A DNA stretch of 64,000 bases from LBZV01 sp000993855 (GTDB taxonomy: Bacteria; Patescibacteriota; Microgenomatia; Curtissbacterales; GWA2-41-24), in the NCBI GenBank assembly GCA_964492425.1, contig CAZBKB010000002.1:1-64000 (forward strand). The letters are read 5' to 3'. Numbering within the stretch: the stretch's first letter is position 1; the number at the start of each line of letters is the position of its first letter. A model generated the notes under the pieces. It searched no databases and was not told where the DNA came from. It worked only from the letters and a program-made list of their open reading frames with translations. The position numbers and the translations under genes were made by a program. This document shows, in pieces, positions 32,413-41,706 of the stretch.

Positions 32413-32948
32413 TGTCGCTAATGTCAACATATTATCAAAAGGTTGCACCAAAACTCATGGAAGAATTTGGAGTCAAAAATGCACTTGCCCTACCTCGTAT
32501 AGAAAAAGTAGTAATAAATGTAGGAGCAGCAGAGGCACTTTCTTCAAAAGATGTACTTGAAAAAATAAAGGAACAGATAGCGATTATTACAGGTCAACGA
32601 CCAAGGATAACTGAAGCAAAGAAATCGATTTCGACCTTTAAATTAAAAGAGGGTGATCCAATAGGCGTAATGGTAACCTTACGCGGTAAAATGGCATGGG
32701 ATTTTATAGAAAAATTTGCCAAAATAATTGCTCCAAGAATCCGCGATTTTAGAGGGTTACCGGATGAAAAATTTGACGTGCGAGGTAACTACAGTTTTGG
32801 GATGACTGAACAAATACTTTTTCCGCAAATAGATTATGCAAAAGTGGATAAGATTAGAGGATTAGTTTTTACTATCGTAATCAAAAATGGGGATCCGGAA
32901 AAATCTAAGAAATTACTGGAACTATTAGGATTACCTTTTAAGAAATAA
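32412..32948 (+). CDS. rplE: Ribosomal protein L5
   Basis: 178 aa, ATG 32412 or 32421. RIEKVVINVGAAEA, then ITGQRPRITEAKKSISTFKLKEG and RDFRGLPDEKFDVRGNYSFGMTEQ. Binds 5S rRNA. Normal length. Confidence 0.97.
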   Translation: MSLMSTYYQKVAPKLMEEFGVKNALALPRIEKVVINVGAAEALSSKDVLEKIKEQIAIITGQRPRITEAKKSISTFKLKEGDPIGVMVTLRGKMAWDFIEKFAKIIAPRIRDFRGLPDEKFDVRGNYSFGMTEQILFPQIDYAKVDKIRGLVFTIVIKNGDPEKSKKLLELLGLPFKK

Positions 32949-32949
32949 C

Positions 32950-33135
32950 ATGGCTAAAACATCAAAAATAGTAAAAAACGAGAAAAAACAAAAATTTACA
33001 AACCGGCACAGAAACAGATGCAAGCTTTGTGGCAGGCCGAGAGCATTTATGAGAAAATTTCAGATTTGCAGGATATGTTTTAGAGATCTATCACATAGAG
33101 GAGAAATCCCAGGGGTTAAAAAATCCTCCTGGTAA
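32950..33135 (+). CDS. rpsN: Ribosomal protein S14, zinc-binding type
   Basis: 61 aa. C-x2-C...C-x2-C (CKLCGRP, CRICF) marks the short zinc form. It ends in the usual EIPGVKKSSW. Confidence 0.96.
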   Translation: MAKTSKIVKNEKKQKFTNRHRNRCKLCGRPRAFMRKFQICRICFRDLSHRGEIPGVKKSSW

Positions 33136-33141
33136 ACATTT

Positions 33142-33516
33142 ATGGATCCAATAGCAGACATGATCGTAATCATTAAAAATGGATATCTTGCAAAAAAAGA
33201 TGCGGTTGTAATGTCCTATTCTAAGTTTAAACAAGAACTTGCGAAAGTCTTGGAAAAAGCAGGATATATTGGAAAATCAAAAAAAGAAGGATCTAATCTT
33301 GCAATAGAATTGGCTTACAACGATGGAAAATCAAAAATGCACGAAATTAAAAAAGTTTCAAAATCTGGTTTGCGCATATACATTAAAAGTAAAAAAATAC
33401 GACCATTAAAAGGCGGAAAGGGAATTTACATAATTTCAACACCGCAAGGAGTAATGGCATCAAATGAAGCAAAAAAGAAAAATTTGGGAGGGGAGGTAAT
33501 CTGCCAAGTTTGGTAG
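33142..33516 (+). CDS. rpsH: Ribosomal protein S8
   Basis: 124 aa. MDPIADMIVIIKNGYLAKKDAV and the C-terminal YIISTPQGVMASNEAKKKNLGGEVICQVW. In E. coli S8 is the repressor of the spc operon. Confidence 0.96.
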   Translation: MDPIADMIVIIKNGYLAKKDAVVMSYSKFKQELAKVLEKAGYIGKSKKEGSNLAIELAYNDGKSKMHEIKKVSKSGLRIYIKSKKIRPLKGGKGIYIISTPQGVMASNEAKKKNLGGEVICQVW

Positions 33517-33525
33517 AAGTTAGAT

Positions 33526-34068
33526 ATGTCAAAAATAGGTAAAATGCCAATCTCATTACCAACAGGCGTCACGGCAACTGTGACCTCAGGAGAAATAGAA
33601 ATATCTGGCCCTAAGGGTAAACTAAAATTCCAGTTTAGACCGGAGATAAAAGTTGTAGTCAATGGAAGTGAGATTAAAGTAGATAGGATATCGGAAACAA
33701 AATTTGCAAAATCTTTACATGGCCTGACAAGGAGTGTTATTGCAAACATGGTCAAAGGTGTACTGGACGGTCACGAAAAAGTTTTGGAATTAGTCGGTGT
33801 TGGGTATAAAGTAGCCAAACAAGGAGAGAATCTTGTTCTTAACGTCGGTTATTCTCATCCAGTTGTTATCAATCATATACCAGGAATAAACTTAGATGCT
33901 AAAGAAAATAAGATTATTGTAACCGGAGCAGATAAAATTTTAGTTGGGGAAACCGCTGCAAGAATAAGAAGAGTCAGACCCCCGGAACCATACAAAGGAA
34001 AAGGCATCAAATATGTTGGCGAATATATAAGAAGAAAAGCGGGAAAAGCATTAAAGGCAGGGGTGTAA
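33526..34068 (+). CDS. rplF: Ribosomal protein L6
   Basis: 180 aa. MSKIGKMPISLPTGV, SLHGLTRSVIANMVKGV, and the C-terminal RIRRVRPPEPYKGKGIKYVGE. Located near the factor-binding site. Confidence 0.97.
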   Translation: MSKIGKMPISLPTGVTATVTSGEIEISGPKGKLKFQFRPEIKVVVNGSEIKVDRISETKFAKSLHGLTRSVIANMVKGVLDGHEKVLELVGVGYKVAKQGENLVLNVGYSHPVVINHIPGINLDAKENKIIVTGADKILVGETAARIRRVRPPEPYKGKGIKYVGEYIRRKAGKALKAGV

Positions 34069-34072
34069 TTAT

Positions 34073-34411
34073 ATGAAAAACAAAAAACTTCAAAGAAAAA
34101 TAAGACATTCAAGAGTCACAGGCAAAATTAAGGACTCTGGACGTTTCAGATTAGTTGTATTCAGATCAAACAAACATATTTATTGTCAACTGATCGATGA
34201 TATAGATTCAAAAACAATTGCAGCAGCATCAGACATCAAAATTAAATCAAAAAGTAAGCTAGAAAAAGCTAAAGAAACTGGTAGGGCAATAGCAAAAGCA
34301 AGCATGTCAAAAAAGGTAAATAAGGTTGTCTTCGACAGGGGCGGTTATAAATATCACGGCAGAGTTAAAGCTTTAGCAGAAGGTGCAAGGGAAGGAGGCT
34401 TGGTCTTTTAA
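34073..34411 (+). CDS. rplR: Ribosomal protein L18
   Basis: 112 aa. RLVVFRSNKHIYCQLIDD and the C-terminal VFDRGGYKYHGRVKALAEGAREGGL. Binds 5S rRNA. Its final A is shared with the rpsE ATG. Confidence 0.96.
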   Translation: MKNKKLQRKIRHSRVTGKIKDSGRFRLVVFRSNKHIYCQLIDDIDSKTIAAASDIKIKSKSKLEKAKETGRAIAKASMSKKVNKVVFDRGGYKYHGRVKALAEGAREGGLVF

Positions 34412-34872
34412 TGGCAAAACGAGAATACCATGCATATCAGGAACCTAAAGAATTTGAGGAGAAGGTAATCTCTGTTAACAGAGTTTCCAAAAAGACAAAA
34501 GGTGGTAACCAAATGCGTTTTTCAATACTTGTAGTAGTTGGTGATAAAAAAGGTAGAGTTGGAGTAGGTTTAGGAAAATCAAAAGATGTATCGTCTGGAA
34601 TAAGAAAAGCAATTAGTTTAGCAAAAAAACACTTAGTCAATGTGCCGATTGTTAAAGGTACTATACCTCATGACATTTTCATAAAAAGAGGTGCAGCAAA
34701 AATAATTTTGAAACCAGCCCCTGAAGGTACAGGTGTAATTGCAGGAGGAGCAGTTAGATCAATTGTCGAAGCGGCAGGAATCAGGAACATCTCAAGTAAG
34801 GTATTGGGGACCAAAAACCCAGCATCAAACATCTATGCGACACTAGAAGCATTGAGGAGTTTTATAAAATGA
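34411..34872 (+). CDS. rpsE: Ribosomal protein S5
   Basis: 153 aa. EKVISVNRVSKKTKGGNQMRFSILVVVGD and GAVRSIVEAAGIRNISSKVLGTKNP. Normal length. The next gene is rplO; rpmD (L30), which usually sits between them, is absent. Confidence 0.97.
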   Translation: MAKREYHAYQEPKEFEEKVISVNRVSKKTKGGNQMRFSILVVVGDKKGRVGVGLGKSKDVSSGIRKAISLAKKHLVNVPIVKGTIPHDIFIKRGAAKIILKPAPEGTGVIAGGAVRSIVEAAGIRNISSKVLGTKNPASNIYATLEALRSFIK

Positions 34873-35318
34873 ACAAACGACAGCTTTCCAAAGTAATTAC
34901 CAGAAGGGCAAAAAGGATTGGCAGAGGTCAAGGATCTGGTCGTGGAAAAACATCCGGACGTGGAACCAAAGGACAGAATGCGAGAGGCAAGCTATCGATC
35001 ACACACGCCCATTATGAAGGTGGACAAAGACCGCTCATCAAAAGATTACCTTACAAGCGAGGAAAGGGAAACCCTAAAATCTCAAAAAAGCCTATTATAG
35101 TGAGTCTGGACGCACTTTCCCAGTTTACAAAGGGACAAGTTGTCAATATCGAGAGTCTCATAAAAAACGGTATTATCAAAAAAGAAGACGCCCAAAAATA
35201 TGGAGTAAAAATACTTGGCGGACACAAATTGCCAATTGCGTTGACTATTGAATTACCAATTTCTAAAAAAGCGGCTGAAAAAATTGAAAAAGCCGGCGGA
35301 AAAATCACTAATAAATGA
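34869..35318 (+). CDS. rplO: Ribosomal protein L15
   Basis: 149 aa. RIGRGQGSGRGKTSGRGTKGQNARG, then GGQRPLIKRLPYKRG. Overlaps both rpsE and secY by 4 nt (ATGA), continuing the tight packing. Confidence 0.97.
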   Translation: MNKRQLSKVITRRAKRIGRGQGSGRGKTSGRGTKGQNARGKLSITHAHYEGGQRPLIKRLPYKRGKGNPKISKKPIIVSLDALSQFTKGQVVNIESLIKNGIIKKEDAQKYGVKILGGHKLPIALTIELPISKKAAEKIEKAGGKITNK

Positions 35319-36613
35319 AATATTTAGACCTGCTCAAAAAAATTTACAAAATTAAAGACCTTAGAAGAAAAATATTATTTACCGCATTTATATTTTTTAT
35401 CTTTAGAGTATTTGCACAAGTCCCGGTTCCGGGTGTAGACATAGGATCACTCAAACGGATTTTTGCAGAAAGCCAGCTCTTGTCGCTTTTAGACATTTTC
35501 TCAGGAGGTACACTGGCTAACTTCTCTGTTTTATCTTTAGGGCTTAATCCCTACATTAACGGTAGCATAATTATGCAACTCTTACAGCTCGTATTTCCGA
35601 AACTGGAAGAACTCTCAAAAGAAGGAGAATCCGGGAGAGAAAAAATTAATCAATACACCAGATATTTAACAGTTCCCCTTGCAGCGATACAAGCATTCGG
35701 AATTTATATTCTGCTTTTAAACTCAAATATTTTAACTGCAGTTTCACCCCTAACTTTGATATCCCTTGTGCTTGCCATTACTGCTGGTACCATGCTTCTA
35801 GTATGGCTAGGAGAACTCATTACAGAAAGAGGAATAGGCAATGGCATATCTATGATAATTTTTGCAGGAATAGTCGGGAGACTCCCAATAAGCCTTTTTC
35901 AACAGGCATCAATTTTTGACCCTTCACAAATACGAAATGTAATTATCTTTGTTGTAATGGCACTATTAGTCGTGGTCTCAATTGTAATAGTTACTGAAGC
36001 CAGAAGGCCAATCAGAGTTCAATATTCAAGAAGAAGTCAACAAGGTGGATCGACTAATTCTAGCTTCATACCGCTTAGATTAAACCAGGCGGGGGTGATA
36101 CCAATAATTTTTGCAGTGTCTTTAATTTTACTTCCTAGCACATTTGCAAGATTTTTTGAAAAATCACCAAATCCATTATTGGCAAACTTTTCACAAGATG
36201 TAGCAAGGGCATTTGACCCCAGTGGAATGCTTTATAATATAACCTATTTCTTTCTTGTTGTAGCTTTCACCTATTTCTATACAACCGTTGCCTTTAATAC
36301 TAAACAAATTTCCGAGATGCTAATGAAGCAAGGAAGTTTTCTCCCCGGAATCAGGCCCGGCTCACCCACAAAAAAATACCTGGACTATATTTCTCTAAGA
36401 ATTACTTTATTTGGCGCTCTATTTTTAGGTTTAATTGCCGTCCTCCCTTCAATTGGTCAGAGCCTGACAGGTATAACGACACTTATGATTGGTGGAACAG
36501 GTCTGCTCATAGTTGTCTCAGTCATTTTAGAAACAACCAAGCAAATCGAATCGCAGCTGGTCATGAGTGATTATGATACTTTTTTAACTGGGGCAGGCAG
36601 AAGAGGGTTTTAA
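35315..36613 (+). CDS. secY: Protein translocase subunit SecY
   Basis: 432 aa, ten membrane spans. PVPGVD near the start, SLGLNPYINGSIIMQLL, GNGISMIIFAGIV, the cytoplasmic RRIP-type loop region (EARRPIRVQYSRR) and MKQGSFLPGIRPG are all recognisable. Channel for secreted and membrane proteins. Confidence 0.97.
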   Translation: MKYLDLLKKIYKIKDLRRKILFTAFIFFIFRVFAQVPVPGVDIGSLKRIFAESQLLSLLDIFSGGTLANFSVLSLGLNPYINGSIIMQLLQLVFPKLEELSKEGESGREKINQYTRYLTVPLAAIQAFGIYILLLNSNILTAVSPLTLISLVLAITAGTMLLVWLGELITERGIGNGISMIIFAGIVGRLPISLFQQASIFDPSQIRNVIIFVVMALLVVVSIVIVTEARRPIRVQYSRRSQQGGSTNSSFIPLRLNQAGVIPIIFAVSLILLPSTFARFFEKSPNPLLANFSQDVARAFDPSGMLYNITYFFLVVAFTYFYTTVAFNTKQISEMLMKQGSFLPGIRPGSPTKKYLDYISLRITLFGALFLGLIAVLPSIGQSLTGITTLMIGGTGLLIVVSVILETTKQIESQLVMSDYDTFLTGAGRRGF

Positions 36614-36614
36614 A

Positions 36615-37154
36615 ATGAATATAATTTTCCTAGGCCCGCAAGGGTCGGGTAAATCAACACAAGCAAAGATGGTTGCAGATATCCTAAACATTCCATATAT
36701 CGAGATGGGACAAATGTTGCGTGATATAGCAAGTGGGGAATCAAACATTGGAAACAAAATAAAAAAGTCACTGAATGCAGGTGAACTGGTTCCTGATAAC
36801 ATCGCGGTTAGCCTATTGAATAAAACATTAAATAATCCAGTCTATAATCATGGGTTTATCTTAGACGGATATCCAAGAAATCGAGCACAAATAGATGGGC
36901 TCAAGCATGAAATAAATAAAGTGTTTTACATCAAGGTTTCTGATGCCGAAGCCATAAGAAGATTAAGTCTAAGAGCTCGTCATGATGATACTGAGGAGCT
37001 TTTGAAAAGAAGGCTTACGATTTATCACGAAAAAACAGAGCCATTACTAAGCGAGTTCAAGCGGAAAGGAATTTTAGTCGAAATAAACGGCGAGAGGTCA
37101 ATTGAAGAAATTAACAAAGACATAGAATTGATTGTAAAAAATGGTAAAGAATAA
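36615..37154 (+). CDS. adk: Adenylate kinase, short form
   Basis: 179 aa. P-loop GPQGSGKSTQ (7-16) and LDGYPRNRAQ. The LID insertion is replaced by a short loop (SLRARHDDTEELLKRRL), giving a protein of about 180 instead of 215 residues. Converts AMP + ATP to 2 ADP. Overlaps map by 14 nt. Confidence 0.94.
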   Translation: MNIIFLGPQGSGKSTQAKMVADILNIPYIEMGQMLRDIASGESNIGNKIKKSLNAGELVPDNIAVSLLNKTLNNPVYNHGFILDGYPRNRAQIDGLKHEINKVFYIKVSDAEAIRRLSLRARHDDTEELLKRRLTIYHEKTEPLLSEFKRKGILVEINGERSIEEINKDIELIVKNGKE

Positions 37155-37899
37155 TTTTGTTAAAACAAATGAAGAAATAGAAATTATGAAAAAATCCGGG
37201 AAAATTTGCGCACAAGCACTCAGGAAAGTTTTAGATAACGTCAAAGTTGGGATTTCTTGTAACACTTTAGATATCATTGCCCAGGAAGAAGTTGAGAAAC
37301 TGGGGGCAACACCGTCTTTTAAAACTGTTGAGGATTATAAATATACGATTTGCACAACCGTAAATGCCCAAGTTGTTCATGGGCTACCTACAAACCGTAT
37401 TCTCCAGGATGGAGATATTATTGGAATTGATATCGGAGCTTTATACAATGGTTTTCACAGCGACTTGGCAATAAGCGTACCTGTAGGAAAAATAACCAAG
37501 GACGAGCAAAAATTTCTCGACATCGGTAAAAATACACTGCAAAAAGCCATCAACGAAGCAAAAGTAGGAAATAGAATCGGAGATATATCTGCAACAATTC
37601 AAGAGGTGATCGAAGGCGCAGGCTATTCAATAGTTAAAAGTCTTACAGGTCATGGAATAGGGAAAGAACTTCACGAAGAACCAATGATTCCGGGTTTTGG
37701 TAAAAAAGGCACCGGCTCAAAGATTTTAGAAAATATGACAATAGCCATTGAAGTTATTTATGCCCAAGGGTCTGGTGAAGTAGGCTTAGAAAAAGACAAC
37801 TGGACAATATCGACAAAAGATAACTCTCTTGGTGGTTTATTTGAAAAGACGATTGCAGTTAAAGGGGGCGGCCCTATAGTGTTGACGCCGTACCTATGA
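37141..37899 (+). CDS. map: Methionine aminopeptidase, type I
   Basis: 252 aa. Metal ligands are visible in DIGALYNGFHSDLA, the GHGIGKELHEEP motif and the final Glu-containing segments. The family-typical VVHGLP precedes them. Removes N-terminal Met from nascent proteins. The promoter of infA lies in its last codons. Confidence 0.95.
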   Translation: MVKNNFVKTNEEIEIMKKSGKICAQALRKVLDNVKVGISCNTLDIIAQEEVEKLGATPSFKTVEDYKYTICTTVNAQVVHGLPTNRILQDGDIIGIDIGALYNGFHSDLAISVPVGKITKDEQKFLDIGKNTLQKAINEAKVGNRIGDISATIQEVIEGAGYSIVKSLTGHGIGKELHEEPMIPGFGKKGTGSKILENMTIAIEVIYAQGSGEVGLEKDNWTISTKDNSLGGLFEKTIAVKGGGPIVLTPYL

Positions 37900-37911
37900 T
37901 TTTGTTAAAAT
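37882..37911 (+). promoter_or_regulatory. infA promoter
   Basis: TTGACG (37882-37887), 18-nt spacer, TAAAAT (37906-37911), overlapping the map stop codon. Start near 37918, leader about 13 nt. Confidence 0.65.
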
Positions 37912-37930
37912 CACTGTTCTGGATAAGATC

Positions 37931-38167
37931 ATGAAAGCCGGAGTAATCGAAATTGAAGGAGAAGTTACGGAAGCCCTACCCAACACAATGTTTAGGGTAA
38001 AAATATCACAGGGTAAGCTACCTGGTGTGAATGAAGAGAGAATTGTACTTTGCCACCTTTCTGGAAAGATGAGAATACACTATGTCAGAATCCTTCCAGG
38101 AGACAAAGTGAAAATTGAACTAACGCCGTACGATTTAACTAAAGGGAGAATAACCTTCAGAATATAG
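37931..38167 (+). CDS. infA: Translation initiation factor IF-1
   Basis: 78 aa OB-fold. EGEVTEALPNTMFRVKI, LCHLSGKMRIHYVRILPGDKVKIELTPYDLTKGRITFR. Normal size and sequence. The usual infA-rpmJ-rpsM order follows. Confidence 0.96.
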   Translation: MKAGVIEIEGEVTEALPNTMFRVKISQGKLPGVNEERIVLCHLSGKMRIHYVRILPGDKVKIELTPYDLTKGRITFRI

Positions 38168-38187
38168 TAAATTATATAAGGGGAAAA

Positions 38188-38304
38188 ATGAAAGTACAAG
38201 CAAGTGTAAAAAAAAGATGTGTTAATTGCAAAATAATAAAGCGCAAAGGCAGACTTTACGTTATTTGTTCAACAAACCCTAGGCACAAACAGCGCCAAGG
38301 TTAA
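38188..38304 (+). CDS. rpmJ: Ribosomal protein L36
   Basis: 38 aa. MKVQASVKKRCVNCKIIKRKG and a C-terminal ICSTNPRHKQRQG. The zinc ligands are CVNC, C and H, the canonical form. AAGGGG precedes the ATG by 6 nt. Confidence 0.96.
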   Translation: MKVQASVKKRCVNCKIIKRKGRLYVICSTNPRHKQRQG

Positions 38305-38331
38305 AGAGGAGCAGAATAAATAAAAGTAAAA

Positions 38332-38430
38332 ATGTCTAAAAGTAATGGAAAAATTCAAACACAGAGGGAAAAAATAAAAAGGGAAGAATGTATTAGATTT
38401 GATCTTAATGTAACATTATGGCCAGAATAG
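38332..38430 (+). CDS. Small ORF overlapping the rpsM start
   Basis: 32 codons, Lys/Glu-rich, running out of frame through the rpsM ATG (stop at 38428-38430). It may be a leader peptide that couples translation to rpsM, or a chance frame. Function not known. Confidence 0.25.
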   Translation: MSKSNGKIQTQREKIKREECIRFDLNVTLWPE

Positions 38431-38810
38431 CGGGAGTTGAATTACCAAATGACAAAAGACTGGAAGCAGCGCTTCCATATATCTATGGTATCGGTCCAAC
38501 ATTGGCAAATAAGATAATTAAGGATTGCAACCTAGACCCAGATAAAAGAACTAAAAATTTGTCTGAAGAAGATGTAAACAAACTGCAAAAAGAGGTTGAA
38601 AAATATAAAGTTGAGGGAGATTTAAGGCGCGAAGTACAAGGAAACATTAAAAGGTTGCAAGAAATTGGTGCGTATCGCGGGATTAGGCACTCAAGAAACT
38701 TACCAACAAGAGGACAACGAACCAAAGTAAATGCGCGTACAAAAAGAGGTAAGAGGATGACGATTGGGACAGTTAGAAAAGATGTTGTAGCAAAAGTTGT
38801 GAGTTCATAG
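38418..38810 (+). CDS. rpsM: Ribosomal protein S13
   Basis: 130 aa. MARIAGVELPNDKRLEAALPYIYGIG, then YRGIRHSRNLPTRGQRTKVNARTKRG. Head protein contacting the 50S subunit. Confidence 0.97.
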   Translation: MARIAGVELPNDKRLEAALPYIYGIGPTLANKIIKDCNLDPDKRTKNLSEEDVNKLQKEVEKYKVEGDLRREVQGNIKRLQEIGAYRGIRHSRNLPTRGQRTKVNARTKRGKRMTIGTVRKDVVAKVVSS

Positions 38811-38813
38811 AAA

Positions 38814-39203
38814 ATGGCACAAGAAGTTAGAAAAATAAAGAAATCAACCGCTAAAAAAATATCTCATGTACGGGCTTATGTTACAGCGACCTTTAACAAC
38901 ACGCTCGTTACATTAACAGATCAGGAAGGTAGCACAATCGCTTGGGGTTCAGCAGGCGCATCAAATTTCAAGGGTGCAAGGAAAGCTACACCATTTGCCG
39001 CGACAACTGTTGTTGAAGGGATTGCTAAAAAAGCTAAAGAAGCTGGCGCATCGAGTATAGAAATATTTGTCAAAGGGCCTGGACCTGGACGGGATAGTTC
39101 AATTCGCGCATTTAAAGCTGCTGGCCTAAATATTACGATGATTGCCGACATTACCCCTATCCCGCATAACGGGCCGAGAGCAACAAAAAGGAGGAGAGTC
39201 TAA
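38814..39203 (+). CDS. rpsK: Ribosomal protein S11
   Basis: 129 aa. AYVTATFNNTLVTLTDQEG, GPGPGRDSSIRA, and TPIPHNGPRATKRRRV. Platform protein of the 30S subunit. ATG three bases after rpsM. Confidence 0.97.
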   Translation: MAQEVRKIKKSTAKKISHVRAYVTATFNNTLVTLTDQEGSTIAWGSAGASNFKGARKATPFAATTVVEGIAKKAKEAGASSIEIFVKGPGPGRDSSIRAFKAAGLNITMIADITPIPHNGPRATKRRRV

Positions 39204-39812
39204 ATGGCAAGATACACAGGTCCGAAACACAAACTTTGTAGAGCGGAAGGGACAGCCCTGTGCGGTCTTTCCACATGTCCTGTTATCAGGAAAAACGCTG
39301 GTCCCCCTGGACAGCATGGACAAAAGGGTCGTAGAAAACTCTCAGAATACGGTATTCAGCTTAGGGAAAAACAAAAGGTAAAAAGAATTTACGGAGTACT
39401 TGAAAGACAATTTGAGAAATATTTCAATCTTGCATCTCGACAAAAAGCAACAACAGGTGATGCACTCTTAAACATCTTAGAAACTCGCCTGGATAATGTT
39501 GTATACCGCCTTAATTTGGCAAAAACTAGGTTCCAGGCCAGACAATTAGTATCTCATGGCCACATAAGAGTGAATGGTAAAAAGGTGACTATTCCATCTT
39601 ATAATGTTAAAATTGGCGACATTATAACCCTATCCGAAAAGACTTCGAACTTGGATTTCATAAAGAAATTACAGGAAGAAACAAAAGGTGCGAACTTACC
39701 TTTATGGCTTGAGAAAAAGGCAACTGTTGGGAAAATTAAATCTATGCCCAAAAGAGAAGATATAGACTCTGAAATAAACGAAAGGTTAATAGTTGAGTTC
39801 TACTCTCGCTAA
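39204..39812 (+). CDS. rpsD: Ribosomal protein S4
   Basis: 202 aa. MARYTGPKHKLCRAEG, then the S4 RNA-binding domain with RLDNVVYRLNLAKTRFQARQLVSHGHIRVNG. The N-terminal Cys residues (12, 22 and 27) resemble zinc-type S4. Directly abuts rpsK. Confidence 0.97.
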   Translation: MARYTGPKHKLCRAEGTALCGLSTCPVIRKNAGPPGQHGQKGRRKLSEYGIQLREKQKVKRIYGVLERQFEKYFNLASRQKATTGDALLNILETRLDNVVYRLNLAKTRFQARQLVSHGHIRVNGKKVTIPSYNVKIGDIITLSEKTSNLDFIKKLQEETKGANLPLWLEKKATVGKIKSMPKREDIDSEINERLIVEFYSR

Positions 39813-39836
39813 AACATGATAAAAGTAAACTTAAAG

Positions 39837-39875
39837 ATAACAGTACAAACTTGTTATGTTATATGAAGGAGGTGA
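39837..39875 (+). promoter_or_regulatory. rpoA leader hairpin and strong ribosome-binding site
   Basis: ATAACA/TGTTAT (39837-39857) forms a small hairpin, followed by AAGGAGGTGA (39866-39875), the best Shine-Dalgarno in the window. It decides the rpoA start: ATG 39883 rather than the in-frame ATG 39856, which precedes the Shine-Dalgarno. Confidence 0.7.
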
Positions 39876-39882
39876 AAAGAAG

Positions 39883-40812
39883 ATGCTAGATTTATTAGAG
39901 ATTACGACAGAAGTAGAAAAAGAAACAGAAAATTTTGGTAGGTTCACAGTTGAGCCACTTAATCAGGGTTATGGGCACACAATTGGCAATTCACTAAGAC
40001 GTGTGCTTCTTTCTTCCCTTTCCGGAGCAGCTGTTACTCAGGTGAAAATTTCTGGGGTTAGGCACCAGTTCACTGCCGTGTCGGGTATGTCAGAAGATAT
40101 TGTTGAATTTATTCTAAATCTAAAAAAATTAAGACTTGAAATAACGAGTGACAAACCCGTGAAATTATCACTGGATGTTAAGGGTCCAAAAGAAGTCAAA
40201 GCTAAAGATATAGGAAAATCGGCTGGAGTAGAAATTGTAAATGGTGATTTAACACTCGCAAATCTTGCCGACTCAAAATCAAAAATTAGTGCGACAATCA
40301 TTGCCGAAAACGGAAGCGGATACTCCTTGGCTGAAGAAAGAAAAACTGGTGAAATAGGCTTAATACCAGTGGATGCAAACTTTTCACCAGTGAGCAAAGT
40401 GAATTATGAGGTAGAAGCAACACGTGTTGGAAGAGTCACAAATTTTGACAAGCTTACAATTGAAATTACTACAGATGGTACCATAAAACCATCGGAAGCG
40501 CTCAAAAGTGCTGCTAAAATATTAGTTGATCACTTTAAAGTAATCTATGAACCTCAAGCAGTATCAAAAAAGCAAAAAAGTACACCATCAGCAGAGGATA
40601 AATCCATAACAGATGAACTTTTAAAAACTTCACTGGAAGAACTTGATTTGCCTGTGCGTCTAACGAACAGTCTAAAGTCAGGAAAAATCGAGACCCTCGG
40701 TGACTTTTTGACAAAGGACAAAAAAGATTTGATGAAGATGAAAAATATGGGTCCAAAGTCAATTTCTTTGGTTGAAGAAAAATTAAGGGAGAGGGGTGTA
40801 GAAATAAAGTGA
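39883..40812 (+). CDS. rpoA: RNA polymerase subunit alpha
   Basis: 309 aa from ATG 39883. N-terminal dimerisation domain with FTVEPLNQGYGHTIGNSLRRVLLSSL, and C-terminal DNA-binding domain (about 245-309) with LDLPVRLTNSLKSGKIETLGDFL. Overlaps rplQ by 4 nt. Confidence 0.97.
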   Translation: MLDLLEITTEVEKETENFGRFTVEPLNQGYGHTIGNSLRRVLLSSLSGAAVTQVKISGVRHQFTAVSGMSEDIVEFILNLKKLRLEITSDKPVKLSLDVKGPKEVKAKDIGKSAGVEIVNGDLTLANLADSKSKISATIIAENGSGYSLAEERKTGEIGLIPVDANFSPVSKVNYEVEATRVGRVTNFDKLTIEITTDGTIKPSEALKSAAKILVDHFKVIYEPQAVSKKQKSTPSAEDKSITDELLKTSLEELDLPVRLTNSLKSGKIETLGDFLTKDKKDLMKMKNMGPKSISLVEEKLRERGVEIK

Positions 40813-41294
40813 AACATCGAGTATTCGGCAAAAAGTTGAGCAGGGATATAAATTCCAGAAAAGCCTTACTCAAAAACTTAACGAACGATTTGATTTTACA
40901 TGGGCAAGTAAAAACAACGCTCGCTAAAGCTAAGTTTGTTAAAAGTTACATCGAAAAAGCGGTAACCAAAGCGAAGAAAACTAAACTTGGGAGCAAAAGA
41001 GTGTTAGCATCTACACTCACCAATAAAGCCTTCTTAAAGTTAGTTGATGAGATCGCACCAGGTTTTAAAATAAGACAAGGGGGTTATACAAGGATCATAA
41101 GACTCCATCCGCGAGTTGGGGATAATGCATCCATGGCAAGAATCGAACTTCTGAAGTGGGATAAGTCCAAATCAGTTGCTCGTCCCAAAGAAAAAAAGGT
41201 AAAAAAAGCAAAAGCTACCTCTTCACAAAAAAACAAAAAATCAGTGGTAGTAAAGAAAAAGATCAAAACAGTTTCTAAAAAAAATAAAAAATGA
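40809..41294 (+). CDS. rplQ: Ribosomal protein L17
   Basis: 161 aa, start GTG in the rpoA stop region. KHRVFGKKLSRDINSRKALLKNLTNDLILHG core, GGYTRIIRLHPRVGDNASMARIEL, then a Lys-rich tail of about 40 residues. Exit-tunnel region protein. Confidence 0.95.
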   Translation: MKHRVFGKKLSRDINSRKALLKNLTNDLILHGQVKTTLAKAKFVKSYIEKAVTKAKKTKLGSKRVLASTLTNKAFLKLVDEIAPGFKIRQGGYTRIIRLHPRVGDNASMARIELLKWDKSKSVARPKEKKVKKAKATSSQKNKKSVVVKKKIKTVSKKNKK

Positions 41295-41701
41295 AAAGCT
41301 TGAAACAAAAAGATATAACAAGAGACTGGCACTTGATTGATGCCAAAAACAGAACACTTGGAAGAATTTCGACAGAAATCGCTATGTATTTGATGGGTAA
41401 AAACAAAGCTATTTATTCACCAAATTTGGATACTGGCGACAATGTGGTTGTAATAAATAGCGAAAAAGTTCAACTTTCAGGGAAAAAAGAAACCCAAAAA
41501 GTTTATTATAAACACTCGGGTTATCCAGGGGGATTATATTCAAGGACAGCATCCCAATTGAGGAAAGGAAAACCTAACGACCTTATTATAAATGCAGTTT
41601 ACGGCATGTTGCCAAAAACTAAAATGGGGAAAATTATGTTAAAGAAGTTGCATGTTTATAAAACAGATGAGCATCCATACAAAAATAAAATTAAAAACTA
41701 A
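41291..41701 (+). CDS. rplM: Ribosomal protein L13
   Basis: 136 aa. DWHLIDAKNRTLGRISTEIAMYLMGK, then NSEKVQLSGKKETQKVYYKHSGYPGG. ATGA overlap with rplQ. Pairs with rpsI as in most bacteria. Confidence 0.97.
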   Translation: MKSLKQKDITRDWHLIDAKNRTLGRISTEIAMYLMGKNKAIYSPNLDTGDNVVVINSEKVQLSGKKETQKVYYKHSGYPGGLYSRTASQLRKGKPNDLIINAVYGMLPKTKMGKIMLKKLHVYKTDEHPYKNKIKN

Positions 41702-41706
41702 CAGCA

